Counted from the first letter of the stretch, positions 51,518-63,262 are shown. The stretch: DNA of 64,000 nucleotides from CAIWHR01 sp963830485 (GCA_963830485.1 CAWHNE010000034.1:124001-188000), one strand, 5' to 3'. The notes: a model not told the origin generated them from the letters alone. Translations and numbers: made by a program.

Positions 51518-52441
51518 TTGAGACCCGATTGGAGCGGTGTCTTTCCGGCCGTGACGACGCAGTTTCGTGAGGATCTTTCGCTCGACATCGACGCCACCGC
51601 GCGTGTCATGGAGGGCCTGATCCGCGACGGCGTGTCGGGCCTCATCGTCTGCGGTACGGTCGGCGAGAACACCTCGCTTCGCAAGGACGAGAAGATCGCG
51701 GTCATGGAGACGGCGAAAGGCGTCGCCCGCGGGCGCATCCCGGTTCTCTGCGGCATCGCCGAATTCACGCCGGCGTTCGCGATCGACATGGCGAAAGAGG
51801 CCGCGCGCATCGGCCTCGACGGCGTGATGGTGATGCCGGCGCTGGTCTACTCGTCGAAGCCGCACGAGACGGCGGCGCATTTCCGCAGCGTCGCCAAAGC
51901 GACCGATCTGCCCGTGATGGTCTACAACAATCCGCCGATCTACAAGAACGACGTCACGCCGGAGATCCTCGCGTCGCTCGCCGATTGCGACACCATCGTC
52001 TGCTTCAAGGAATCCTCGGGCGACACGCGGCGCTTCACCGACCTTCGCAATCTGGTCGGCGATCGCTTCGTGCTGTTCGCCGGATTGGACGACGTCGTGG
52101 TCGAAAGCATCATGGTCGGTGCCGTCGGCTGGGTGTCGGGCCTGTCGAACGCGTTTCCGCGCGAAGGCGAGACGCTGTTCCGGCTTGCCCGCGCGGGCCG
52201 GTATGCCGAGGCGATGAGCCTCTACCGATGGTTCATGCCGCTCCTCCACCTCGACGCCCGCCCCGACCTCGTCCAGTGCATCAAGCTGTGCGAGCACATC
52301 ATGGAGCGCGGCACGCATCGCACGCGCCCGCCGCGGCTTGCGCTCAATGCCAGGGAAACGGCCGAAATCGAAGCGATGATGAAGCAGGCGCTGGCGACGC
52401 GTCCGCAGTTGCCCGACGTCGGGCTGCGGCAAGCGGCGTGA
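51518..52441 (+). CDS. DapA-family lyase/deaminase, probable 1-pyrroline-4-hydroxy-2-carboxylate deaminase
   Basis: A 307-residue TIM-barrel protein of the dihydrodipicolinate synthase family. VCGTVGENTSL is the substrate loop, the Tyr of MVYNNPP and the Schiff-base Lys of CFKESSGD are kept. It starts at TTG 51518 with GGGAG upstream. Convergent neighbours encode a 4-hydroxyproline epimerase and FAD D-amino-acid dehydrogenase, so the LhpC-type step (deamination of pyrroline-4-hydroxy-2-carboxylate to alpha-ketoglutarate semialdehyde) is the best guess. Authentic DapA is less likely given this context. Confidence 0.78.
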   Translation: MRPDWSGVFPAVTTQFREDLSLDIDATARVMEGLIRDGVSGLIVCGTVGENTSLRKDEKIAVMETAKGVARGRIPVLCGIAEFTPAFAIDMAKEAARIGLDGVMVMPALVYSSKPHETAAHFRSVAKATDLPVMVYNNPPIYKNDVTPEILASLADCDTIVCFKESSGDTRRFTDLRNLVGDRFVLFAGLDDVVVESIMVGAVGWVSGLSNAFPREGETLFRLARAGRYAEAMSLYRWFMPLLHLDARPDLVQCIKLCEHIMERGTHRTRPPRLALNARETAEIEAMMKQALATRPQLPDVGLRQAA

Positions 52442-52448
52442 CGAACCG

Positions 52449-53750
52449 CTAGACCTGATCGCGTCGCATCGCCAGCAGGCGCTCGAACACGGCGGGGCTC
52501 GTGCGCAGGCCGCTGTGCTCGTATTCGTTGGTGAGCCAGACCTTCATGCCGGGAATGGCGGCCGCGGTCTGCTCCGACAGCGCCCGCGGTACGTACATGT
52601 CCTCGGCGTAGACGACGGCGGCGCCGGGGACCGTGTTGCGCGCGAGCTGCGCCGGGTCGTACAGCGCCGGCCAGCGTTCCTCGTTGGCGAGGAGCTCGGC
52701 CACCTCGCGCAGCGGCCGAAGCTGCGGGTAGTCCTCGAACATCCACGGATAGATCATCTCGCCGGTGAAGGACGGCGGCTTGCCCGGCGACCAGTTCGTC
52801 TCGGGAAACTCGCCGCGCACGCGCTCCGCCGACCAGCGCGACGCCGCGCCCTGCGTGTAGCACATCTCGTGGAGCACGGCGAAGATCGGATTGGTCTCGA
52901 ACGACTGCGTGTTCTCGAGCGCGCGCAGGAACGGAAGGCTCAATTCGTCGCCATTCGCGCCCTGGCAGAACGCGCCTTCGAGCAGGTAGTGGAGGTTCTC
53001 CATGCCGTCGTCCATGCCCAGCATGAAGCCGACCTGCTGGAATCGTCGCGCCGTGAGCCGACCGCCCGTCGGCAGCGCGACGTCGTGCGCGTGCAGGTGC
53101 TCCAGGATGCGCGCGCAGAGGTCGCGGTCGGCCGGATAGCGCTCGAAGAACTTGCGGGTCTTGCGCCGCACCTCGGGATAGGTGTGCCGGTAATACTCGT
53201 CGGCGCTGCCGGAGAGCGGCGGCAGCCCGCCGGTCACGAAGACCTCGCGCAGGCCCTGCGGGCGCTGCGACAGATAGGTCACCGCGCAGAACCCGCCGTA
53301 GCTCTGGCCCAGCACGCTCCACGGCTCGTCCTCGCCGACGAGCTCGCGCCGGATGAGCTCGGCGTCGCGCACGATGCTGTCGGCGCGGAAATGCATCAGG
53401 TAGTCGGCCTGCGCGCGCGCGTCGCCGCGGCGCGCGAGCGTCTGCGGCAGCACGACGCTGCTGCGGCCGTTGCCGCGCGAATCGAGCAGCAGCACGCGGT
53501 AGTCGTCGAGCGCCCGCTTGAGCCAGCCGCTGCTGGTCGCGGGCCGCGGTCCGGGGAATCCGGGGCCGCCCTGCAGGAAGACGAGCCACGGCCGACTCTT
53601 GTCCGTCTGCTCGCTCTTGCGCACCGCCCGCGCGAAGATCGACAGCGTTCGCCCTTGGGCTTGCCATGGTCGAGCGGGACCGTGAATTCGTGGTCGGTCA
53701 GCTCCATGCCGTGATGGCGGACGCGTCGCGAGCGTGCGGAACGTGGTCAT
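52449..53750 (-). pseudogene. Alpha/beta hydrolase, S33 proline iminopeptidase-like, frameshifted
   Basis: The main frame has FLQGGPGFPGPRP (oxyanion HGGPG region), nucleophile GQSYGGFC, and an acid/His end of KVWLTNEYEHSG. The N-terminus MELTDHEFTVPLDHGKPKG lies in a different frame; a one-base loss in a G run near 53652 explains this. AAGGAGG lies 4 bases before ATG 53750, which overlaps the dehydrogenase stop (ATGA), so I use it; this needs a second shift near 53712. If ATG 53707 is the start only one shift is needed. The enzyme should remove N-terminal proline or hydroxyproline from peptides, feeding the catabolic genes upstream in the operon. Confidence 0.7.
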
Positions 53751-55020
53751 GAGTCCTCCTTGTGCAGAGGTCTCGCACCACCGAAATCGCTGCGGACGGA
53801 ACGGCGCGAGATCGAGCGCCGGCGGCCGACCCGCGATGAGGTCGGCGACGATGCGCGCGGTCGCGGCAGCCTGCGTGAGGCCGAGGTGGCCGTGGCCGAA
53901 CGCGTAGATCGACGCGCTCGTCCGCGGCCGCCGCGACCGATCGCGGGCAGCGAATCGGGCAGCGAGGGGCGAAATCCCATCCACTCGCTGCCGCCTTCGG
54001 TGCGCAAGTCCCGGCATGAAGCGCTTCGCCTTCGCGAGCAGCGTCTTCGCGCGCGCGAAATTGGGCGGCGCGTCGAGCCCGGCGAACTCGACGGCGCCGC
54101 CGACGCGCACGCCGCAGTCGAGCGGCGTCACGACGAAGCCGTGGCCGCCGAACGTGAGCTGGCGCCTCAGGTCGAACGCGCCGACGGGCAGCGTCGTGTT
54201 GTAGCCGCGCTCCGTCTCGAGCGGGATCGACTCGCCGAGCGTGCGCGCGAGAGTGATGCGACCACGCGCCGGCGGCGACGACGACGCGACGCGCGCGCAA
54301 CGGCGGTCCGTCGCGCAGCGGCACCGACACAGTCGTCCGTGCCCGGCGCGAGCGCCACCGCGTCCGCACGCCGAATGCGACCGCCCTGCCGCTCGAACTG
54401 CCGCCGCCAGCGCCTCGGTCACCTGCAACGGATCGCTGACCGTCTTCCAGCGCGGGACGAACGTCGCCGCCACCAGCGCCGGGCTCAACCCAGGCTGCAG
54501 CTCGGCGATCGCCGCCGGGCCGTGCAGATGCGTGAACGCGATGCCGTGGTCGGCTCGCGCCTGCCAGCCCGGCAGCGCCGCCGCGAGCTCGGCCTCGCTC
54601 TCGTAGAGATGCAGCACGCCGTCGCTCTTGCATCATGTCGGCCGCATCCGCTGCGGCGAAGCAGCGGCGGCGTCTCGGCGGCAGACAAGGTCCATCAGCG
54701 CCGCCTGCGCGGCAGTGCTCGCACGCACGCGGTCGGGCTGGCTCGCGCGCCAGAAGCGGAAGAGCCACGGCGCGATGCGCGGCAGGTAGCCGGGGCGGAT
54801 CGCCAGCGGGCCGAGCGGATCGAGCAGCCAGCGCGGCGCCTTGCGCAGGATGCCGGGCGATGCGAGCGGCAGGACGTCGGAGAACGCGAGCGCGCCGGCG
54901 TTGCCGCCGCTCGCCTCGCGCGGCGACGCCCTCGCGGTCGATCAGCAGGACGTCGCGCCCTTCGCGCTGCAAGCGCAACGCGATCGCGACGCCGACGATG
55001 CCGGCGCCGATCACCAGCAC
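53747..55020 (-). pseudogene. FAD-dependent D-amino-acid dehydrogenase (D-hydroxyproline type), many frameshifts
   Basis: Recognisable pieces of one protein are scattered over three frames: DVLVIGAGIVGVAIALRLQ (dinucleotide loop), SGGNAGALAFSDVLPLASP, DGVLHLYESEAELAAALPGW, VVVAAGAWSH, LPVGAFDLRRQLTFGGHG and AFGHGHLGLTQAAATARIVA. At least seven single-base shifts are needed, near 54915, 54660, 54635, 54370, 54240, 54010 and 53770. The assembled product would be about 420 residues, as in DadA/LhpB-like enzymes. It should oxidise cis-4-hydroxy-D-proline. The start is unclear; GTG 55020 is my best guess. The stop (TGA at 53747-53749) overlaps the next gene's ATG. Confidence 0.65.
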
Positions 55021-55069
55021 GTCGGTCGACGTTCCGTCGGCCGCCGGCGCAGGCAGCGGCGCGCTCGCG

Positions 55070-56047
55070 TCACGCCAATCCCCACGCGAACGAATCCGCG
55101 GGGTCGAAGACCAGGGAGGCGTCGAGCGTGACGAAGGCGCGGCCGTGGATCCGTGGCAGCACGGCGTTCGCGGGGAAGTCCGGCGCGTCGCGTCGGGATT
55201 CGCGCGTAGCGGCCCGTGAAGACGCTGCCGATCACGCTCTCCTGGCGCCAGGCGGCGCCCGGCGCCAGCTTGCCGTCGGCGGCGAGGCAGGCGAGCTTGG
55301 CGCTCGTGCCGGTGCCGCAGGGCGAGCGGTCGTAGGCGCCGCCCGGACACAGCACGAAGTTGCGGGCGTCGTTGCTCGGATCCGCGGGCGGCCCGACGAG
55401 CTCGATGTGATCGATCTCGGCGCCGGCGGCCCCGGTGACGCCTTGGTTCGCGCAGCGCCTCGCGCACACGCGTCGCGAACGCCGTCAGCTCGCCGACGCG
55501 GCCGGATTCGAGCGGCAGGCCATGGTCGCCGCAGAGGAAGAACCAGTTGCCGCCCCAGGCGACGTCGCCATGCACGACGCCGTGACCGGGAACGTCCACG
55601 GCGACGCGCGTCGCGTGACGATACGACGGCACGTTGGCCACGGTGACGGTGCCGTCGTCGTGCAGCGTCGCCGTCACGTCGCCGACCGGCGTTTCGATCC
55701 GGTGATCGCCCGGCCCGATCCGGCCGAGGTGCGCGAGCGTCGCGACCACGCCGATCGTGCCGTGGCCGCACATGCCGATGTAGCCGACGTTGTTGAAGAA
55801 GATCACGCCGCACGCGCTCGCGGCGTCGACCGGCGCGCACAGCAGCGCTCCCACGAGCACGTCCGAGCCGCGCGGCTCGTTGACGATCGCCCGGCGCCAT
55901 GCATCGTGCGCCGTCGCGAAACCGGTCGCGGCGCTGCGCCATGTCGCCGTCGCCGAGGTCGGGGCCGCCGCTGACGACCACGCGCGTCGGCTCGCCGGCG
56001 GTATGCGAGTCGATGATGCGCGTGGCTGCGGGCGGCCGGGAGGACAT
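55070..56047 (-). pseudogene. 4-hydroxyproline 2-epimerase (proline racemase family), three frameshifts
   Basis: From ATG 56047 the pieces read RIIDSHTAGEPTRVVVSGGP, then FFNNVGYIGMCGHGTIG (first catalytic Cys) and DRSPCGTGTSAKLACLAADG (second catalytic Cys), and end FVTLDASLVFDPADSFAWG. The two-cysteine, cofactor-independent site is complete. The frame shifts near 55925, 55442 and 55195. Full length about 325 residues is normal. The reaction is trans-4-hydroxy-L-proline to cis-4-hydroxy-D-proline, the first step of hydroxyproline use. It diverges from the peptide-binding-protein gene over 84 bases, where a shared control region should lie. Confidence 0.78.
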
Positions 56048-56131
56048 GTCGGCGAAAGGCGCGAATGATCGGTCGTGGATGCCCCGGTCGGAGGGGGGCA
56101 ATTCGATTATATTCGACGCCGGGAGCCCACC

Positions 56132-57971
56132 GTGTCCACGGAACGACATCCGATGCGAACGCAGCAGAACGCGCGAACGAAGCGGGCGAGACGCGCATTC
56201 ACGGCGACGCTTCTTGCGCTCGCTTGCGTTCGCGGCGCCTGCGATCGCCGCCGATCCGATCGAAGACGCTGCGCGCTGTTCTCACGGGCGCGGAAATGAG
56301 CTTCGACCCTCAGTTCTCCGCGGATGCCGGCTCCGACGGCATCATCGACCACATCTACGATTCGATGCTCGACTACGACTATCTGGCGCGACCGGTCAAG
56401 CTCGTGCCTCGTACGCTCGAGGCAATGCCGCTCGTGGAGGACGGCGGCGCGACCTACGTCTTCAAGCTGAAGCGGGGCATTTTCTTCACGCCGGATCCGG
56501 CGTTCAAGGGCAAGCCGCGCGAGCTCACGGCCGGCGATCAGGCCTATGCGTTGAAGCGACTGCTCGATCCCGCGGTGAAGAGCCCGTGGCTGTGGCTGAT
56601 CGAGGGCAAGGTCGTCGGCGCGGACGAGCACGCGCGCCAAGGCGCTGAAGGCGGGGAAATTCGACTACGACGCGCCGATTCCCGGGCTCGAGGTCGTCGA
56701 TCGCTACACGCTGCGCATTCGCCTGAAGCAGCCCGACTTGCGCTTCCTCTATGCGTTTGCCGTGCCGAACACCGCCGCCGTCGCGCGCGAAGTCGTCGAG
56801 GTATACGGAGCGGATTTCGGCGCGCATCCGGTCGGCACCGGGCCGTACATGCTGGGCGAGTACCGGCGCAGCGCGAAGATCGAATTGCTGGCGAATCCCG
56901 GCTTCCGCGACACGACGTATGTGCCCGCGGGACCGGTGCCGCCGGAGTCGACGCCGATCGCCGCCGCGCTCAAGGGAAAGAGGTTGCCGCTCGTCGGTCG
57001 CATCCAGATCACGGTCATCGAGGAAGGGCAGGCGGTGTGGCTCGCATTCCTCAATCGCGAGCTCGACGTCCTCGAGCGCATTCCGGCCGCCTTCGTCGAA
57101 CAGGCGCTCGCCAACGGCACGCTCCGGCCCGATCTCGCGGCAAAGGGCATCCGGCACGAGGTGCTGCTGCGGCCGAACACGCGGTGGACCTACTTCAACA
57201 TGGAAGACCCGGTGGTCGGCGGCTACACGCCGGAAAAGGTCGCGTTGCGCCGGGCGATCAGCATGGGCTACGACGTGAGCGAATTCATCCGGGTCATCCT
57301 CAAGGGCCGCGCGGTCCCGGCGAACGGCCCGATTCCGCCGGATGTCGCCGGCTACGACCCGAAGCTGTCGACCGCGGCACAGCTCTACGATCCCACAGCG
57401 GCGCGCGCGCTGCTGGACAGGTTCGGCTACAAGGACCGCGACGGCGACGGCTACCGCGAGATGCCCGACGGCAAGCCGCTCGCGCTCGAGCGCTGGTCGG
57501 CGCCCACGTCGCTGGCACGCCAGGAAGACGAGCAACTGGAAGAAGAACATGGACGCCATCGGTCTCCGGATCGTGTTCAAGCACGACCGGATCCAGGAGC
57601 TGCGCAAGATGGCGCGGCAGGGCAAGATCCCGATCCGCACCGACGGCTGGAACGCCGACTACCCCGACGCCGAGAATTTCATGCAGCTGCTCTACGGGCC
57701 GAACGTGGGGCAGGAAAATCACGCGCGGTTCAGCTTGCCGGAATACGACAAGCTCTACGACGCCGCGCGCAAGCTGCCCGATTCACCCGAGCGCACGAAG
57801 CTCTTCGACCGGATGACCGAGCTGGTGCTCGCGTACGCGCCGTGGCGGCTGATGGAGCACCGGATCGAGGACCATCTGCTGCAGCCGTGGGTCCTGAATT
57901 ACAAGGCGCACCCGGTCCGGTCCGCGATCTGGCGGTATGTCGACATCGACCCCGCACAGCGTCCGAAGTGA
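56132..57971 (+). pseudogene. Peptide/nickel-type ABC transporter substrate-binding protein, four frameshifts
   Basis: A periplasmic SBP_bac_5 protein of about 610 residues when corrected. It has a signal peptide (ARRAFTATLLALAFAAPAIAAD), FDPQFSADAGSDGIIDHIYD near residue 60, HPVGTGPYMLGEYRR and a C-terminal RLMEHRIEDHLLQPWVLNYK. Shifts fall near 56235, 56275, 56635 and 57535. GTG 56132 has GGGAG upstream; ATG 56153 is an alternative. It should bind oligopeptides; next to proline peptidase and hydroxyproline genes, collagen-like or Hyp-rich peptides are a reasonable cargo. No permease or ATPase genes are in the window. Confidence 0.72.
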
Positions 57972-58048
57972 TGGCGCGGCCGCCGCCAACCGCGAGGGGC
58001 CAGCCCGTCGCGATCCTCCGCTTGGCACCGCGCTCAGAGTCGAGGTCG

Positions 58049-59710
58049 CTACAGCGACATCTGCAGACGCCGAATGAGGACGTCGATCACGTCCTCGCCA
58101 CCCGGTGACTTGAGCCGATGCGTGCGCAGCGCCTGCACGAGCTCGGGCTTGGCGATCGCCTGATAATCGGCGCGGATCAGGATGCCGGCGATGGCGCGCT
58201 GCACCCCGACGGACCGCGCGCGCGGGAAGAGCCGCATGAGCTCGTCCAGGCTTTCCGGATCCGACAGCCGATAGGTCGCGAGCGTTTCGAGCGCATGCAT
58301 CTGCGCCTCCGCGCCCTTCATGCTCGCGACTCGAGCCGTGACCGCGCGCAGCTCGCCGGCGTCGGCGAGCGGGCGGTGACGAAGATAGACCTGGGCGATC
58401 AGGACGTCGTCGTCGTGCGCGCTCGTCAACGCGCGCAACACCTGCGCGTGCGCCTCTGCACTGCCGAGGCAGGCCTGGATCGCGGCGCGTGCGGCGCCGT
58501 CGGCCGGGGCCGGCGGCGCATGCGGCGGCGCCTCCCCGCTCAACTCGTGGTTCCGGTTGAGTGAGCAAACAAGTTCCACATCGGACGCGCCGATCGCGTT
58601 TCCTGCGAGCCGGTCGCCGATCATCCGCCGGTACTCCGAATGGAGCTCCCCTTGCGTAAGCCAGCCCAGAGTGCGCGCCACGGCGAGCATGCGCGTGCGG
58701 ACCGCCGGCTCGTCGGAGTCGCGTGTGAACGCGAGATACCGATTCCGCGCATCGCGGTCGCGAGCAATCGCCGCGAGTGCACGGGACTCGTCGGGTGTAG
58801 AGCGTTCGGCCGCGGCAAGTGAGGTCACATAGCGTTCGAGCGGGTCGAACAGCATGCGCACGTCAGTCATCTCCCGTCCGAGCAGCTCGTGGACGAAGCC
58901 GATCTTCTGCGCAGCGGACAGGCGCTCGTCCGCAAGACGGCAGACATCGCGGCGAAACGCGGCATCCGGATCCGCCTCGGTCATGCCGGCCGTTACCGTC
59001 ATCGATGCCGGCGCGAACAGGCCGAGGAGCTTCGGGCTCACCTGACCGCTGCCGATCTCGCGATGGGTGGCCGATTGTAAGTACCGCTCCAGGAGCGGTG
59101 CCGCATGCTGCCCGAGGGGTGCCTTCGACGAGAATCCGTAGATGAGAGGAACGCCCTTGAAGACCTGGCGCATGCGGTCGCGATTGCTCTCCCGGTAGCG
59201 CTCGTTCAGGAGTTGCGCCACGCGCTCGGCGTCGGCCGGCGCATGCCCGGCGCGAACCAGGCTGCGCGCGATCTCTGCGGATGCGCTCGTCAGCGCCTCC
59301 GCGTTGAGCGTCTTGCAGCCAAAGAGGTAGACCTCCTTCAACTGCGAGAACAGGCCGGGGCACGAGTCGCTGCACGAGACGCGCTGCATCTCGTCGACAG
59401 AGAGAAACTCGCGCTGGTTCAGCCGATCCGTGTAGAACTCCGTCCCGCCGTCGAAGTGGCCGGAGACGACCAGGACGTCGCACCGAACGCCGGCATGACA
59501 GGCCGATGCGAGCCAATCGGGCCGGTCACGCTCGACCAGCTCGACGAACCGGTATTCGTCCGCGGGCAGGCCGCGGCGAAATACTTCTTTCTCGTCGGGC
59601 GAGTTGACCGTGATCGTGCAAACGGTCTTCGGAGCGGCGCGAACGTCGACCGCGAGTCCGAGCGCGGCCAACGACGCGACGATGAGAACCACTCTTGCAC
59701 AAAGGGACAT
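58049..59710 (-). CDS. Exported caspase-like (clan CD) protein with helical-repeat tail
   Basis: A 553-residue protein with a signal peptide (cut near VRAAPKT, residue 26). CDVLVVSGHFDGG places His85 and EVYLFGCKTLN places Cys132 in the order, spacing and strand context of caspase/gingipain-like peptidases; RVSCSDSCPGLF between them adds two cysteines. The C-terminal 300 residues are helical and repeat-like (HEAT/ARM-like), ending in DVIDVLIRRLQMSL. ATG 59710 is preferred to 59728 for the signal peptide. Proteolysis is an inference. Its tail is duplicated as a fragment at 59827. Confidence 0.65.
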   Translation of the reverse strand: MSLCARVVLIVASLAALGLAVDVRAAPKTVCTITVNSPDEKEVFRRGLPADEYRFVELVERDRPDWLASACHAGVRCDVLVVSGHFDGGTEFYTDRLNQREFLSVDEMQRVSCSDSCPGLFSQLKEVYLFGCKTLNAEALTSASAEIARSLVRAGHAPADAERVAQLLNERYRESNRDRMRQVFKGVPLIYGFSSKAPLGQHAAPLLERYLQSATHREIGSGQVSPKLLGLFAPASMTVTAGMTEADPDAAFRRDVCRLADERLSAAQKIGFVHELLGREMTDVRMLFDPLERYVTSLAAAERSTPDESRALAAIARDRDARNRYLAFTRDSDEPAVRTRMLAVARTLGWLTQGELHSEYRRMIGDRLAGNAIGASDVELVCSLNRNHELSGEAPPHAPPAPADGAARAAIQACLGSAEAHAQVLRALTSAHDDDVLIAQVYLRHRPLADAGELRAVTARVASMKGAEAQMHALETLATYRLSDPESLDELMRLFPRARSVGVQRAIAGILIRADYQAIAKPELVQALRTHRLKSPGGEDVIDVLIRRLQMSL

Positions 59711-59826
59711 CGGGTGACGACCGAGCATAGGGCGGCGCAGTATGCACGGGTTCGTTCCCGGCGAAAAGAGGATGCGAAGGAACGGCCGGCGCGCTGCGCG
59801 CGGACCGGCGCGGCAAACGGTTGCGG

Positions 59827-59940
59827 TTATTGCACCCGGACCCGACGCAGCAGGACGTCGATCATGTCTGCGCCGCCTGCCGATCGTTGCCGGCGCTGCC
59901 GCAACGATTGCACGAGCTCCGGATCGATCAGCTGCGGTGC
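59827..59940 (-). pseudogene. Duplicated C-terminal fragment of the caspase-like gene
   Basis: About 35 residues (PELVQSLRQRRQRSAGGADM then IDVLLRRVRVQ and a stop) align with the last residues of the neighbouring gene (PELVQALRTHRLKSPGGEDV then IDVLIRRLQMSL). No upstream part of a second gene exists; the sequence runs straight into the 3' end of ntrC. It is a remnant of a paralogue or a partial duplication. Confidence 0.6.
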
Positions 59941-59963
59941 AGCCCCTGCCCCGACGCTGGGAT

Positions 59964-61430
<1,467 letters not shown>

Positions 61431-61440
61431 CGGGATTCAC

Positions 61441-62532
61441 TCATGTCGGGGCGCCGGCGCGGCTTCGCTCCAGCGGCAGCAGGATCGAGAACACGGTGCG
61501 CCCGGGCCGGCTCTCGCACTCGATGGTTCCCCCGTGCTGGGCGACGAACGTCTGCGCCAGCGTGAGCCCGAGTCCGCTGCCGCCTTCGCGGCCGGACACG
61601 AGCGGATAGAAGATGCGGTCACGAATGGCCTCGGGGACGCCGGGTCCGTTGTCCTCGACCGCGAGCGCGAGCGCGAGCCGGTGCCGTCGCCGCGCGAGCG
61701 TCACGTATCGCGCGACACGCGTGACGAGACGGACCCGCGGATCGGCCGTGGTTCCGGAGACCGCCTGCGCGGCGTTGCGGACGATGTTCAGCACCGCCTG
61801 CGTGAGCTGCTCGGGATCGGCGTCGAACTCCGGGAGGCTCGCGTCGAAGTCCGGCTGGATCCCGACCTGCGGGAACTCCGCCTGCACGACGCCTTTCACC
61901 CGCACGAGGATCTCGTGGATGTTCGTGCGCCGGTACGTCGGCAGCCGGTGCGGGGTGAGCAGCCGGTTGACGAGCGATTGCAGGCGGTCCGCCTCGCCGA
62001 TGATCACCTGCGTGTACTCGAAGAGCGGCGGCCGATCGAGCTCGCGCTCGAGGAGCTGCGCGGCGCCACGGATCCCACCCAGCGGGTTCTTGATCTCGTG
62101 CGCGAGGCTACGGATCAGCTCGCGGTTCGCCTGCTGCTGCTCGAGCAGGCGCTCTTCGCGCGCGATCTTCAACTGTTGATCGATGTGGCGGAACTCGAGC
62201 AAGAGCGCCGCATGATCGTCGAGCGGCGACACGGTGCACGTGAGATGCAGCGGCGGCTTGGCCGATCCACCGAGCTCGAGCTCCTGCTCGGTGTAAGCGG
62301 CGCCGGCCGCGACGGCCTTGTCGATCGCGGCGTCGAGTCCCGCGGACTCCGCGAACACCTGCGCCGGCGTATGCCCGACCAGGTGCCGCGCCGAAAGCTC
62401 GAACAGGTTTTCCGCGGCGGGATTCGCGTACACGATCGTGCGCGCGCGATCGAGCAGCAGCACCGCGGTGGCGAGGATCTCGAGCCCATGCTGCGCAAGG
62501 GGCGAACTGCCGCGGACGGGCGTGAAATCCAT
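61441..62532 (-). CDS. ntrB: Nitrogen regulation sensor kinase NtrB (GlnL)
   Basis: A 363-residue cytoplasmic kinase/phosphatase. A PAS domain (AVLLLDRARTIVYANPAAENL) precedes the H-box LAHEIKNPLGGIRGAAQLLE with phospho-His145, then N-box NIVRNAAQA and the G-boxes DNGPGVP and GGSGLGLTLAQ. It is controlled by PII in known systems. ATG 62532 is chosen because the PAS domain starts soon after; in-frame sequence upstream looks non-coding. It forms an operon with ntrC. Confidence 0.94.
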   Translation of the reverse strand: MDFTPVRGSSPLAQHGLEILATAVLLLDRARTIVYANPAAENLFELSARHLVGHTPAQVFAESAGLDAAIDKAVAAGAAYTEQELELGGSAKPPLHLTCTVSPLDDHAALLLEFRHIDQQLKIAREERLLEQQQANRELIRSLAHEIKNPLGGIRGAAQLLERELDRPPLFEYTQVIIGEADRLQSLVNRLLTPHRLPTYRRTNIHEILVRVKGVVQAEFPQVGIQPDFDASLPEFDADPEQLTQAVLNIVRNAAQAVSGTTADPRVRLVTRVARYVTLARRRHRLALALAVEDNGPGVPEAIRDRIFYPLVSGREGGSGLGLTLAQTFVAQHGGTIECESRPGRTVFSILLPLERSRAGAPT

Positions 62533-62638
62533 GTTCAAGGGGCAAAGCGGCGCGACCGTGAGGGCCGCAACACGCGCAGCCGTGTCGACAGCTTTAGCAA
62601 AATCCGCGCCCGGCCGGAGCGCGGCGCGTGCGCGCGCG

Positions 62639-63181
62639 CTACTTGCCCGAGGCGAGCTCCTTCCGGAGCGCCTCGATGTTCTTCTCGTGCACGCCGACCG
62701 CCTGCCGCAGGCGCGCGATGCGCTCGCGGTACTTCTCCACATTCGAACGCTCTTCGGGCAGCGCGGGCGGCGCCCCGTCCGCGTAGGCGACACGCGCCTC
62801 GACGAGGAGCTTCTCCTCCGTGGCGAGCTCCTCGCCCAGCACCTTGCGGCGCACGTCGTCGCGACTCTTCTGCGTGGCGGGATCGACCTTGGGAAAGCCC
62901 GCCGGCGACGGCGCGGCAACCGCGGTCTTGCGCGCGTTCGTGTCCGCCGGATCCGCGAGCGCAGCGCCGGGAACGTTGAAGTACGAGAATGCTCCCGACT
63001 CGGTCATGCAACGGTACATCGTCCCGCTGATCACGATCGGCCGACTGACGCAGCCCGACTCCTTCGCCTTGTCGGACACGGTCGCCGCGCCGGCCGCCCA
63101 CGCGAGCGCGCACCACAGCGTGGCGCCGGCGCACCAGCGGACAGCGGGCACGCGCCGCGGCGGACTGCGGGGAAGAGCCAT
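62639..63181 (-). CDS. Exported DUF4124-like protein between glnA and ntrB
   Basis: A 180-residue protein. A hydrophobic stretch (about 18-32) is a signal or anchor; TMYRCMTESGAFSYFNVPG is a DUF4124-like strand pair; the last 70 residues form a charged coiled coil (VEKYRERIARLRQAVGVHEK region). This small gene commonly lies between glnA and ntrB in betaproteobacteria and probably shares their transcript. Function unknown. Confidence 0.8.
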   Translation of the reverse strand: MALPRSPPRRVPAVRWCAGATLWCALAWAAGAATVSDKAKESGCVSRPIVISGTMYRCMTESGAFSYFNVPGAALADPADTNARKTAVAAPSPAGFPKVDPATQKSRDDVRRKVLGEELATEEKLLVEARVAYADGAPPALPEERSNVEKYRERIARLRQAVGVHEKNIEALRKELASGK

Positions 63182-63212
63182 GCCGCGAGCTTAGCGAAAT
63201 CATCGCTCACAA

Positions 63213-63243
63213 GCAAAAAGGGCGCGCCCGCGGACCCGCCCTC
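63213..63243 (-). terminator. Probable Rho-independent terminator of glnA
   Basis: On the minus strand AGGGCG and CGCCCT can pair around a GC-rich loop, followed by a run of five T. It lies 20 bases after the glnA stop and just before the DUF4124-like gene, so partial read-through into the ntr genes is possible. Confidence 0.6.
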
Positions 63244-63262
63244 CTTGCGCCAGGTGATCGGG

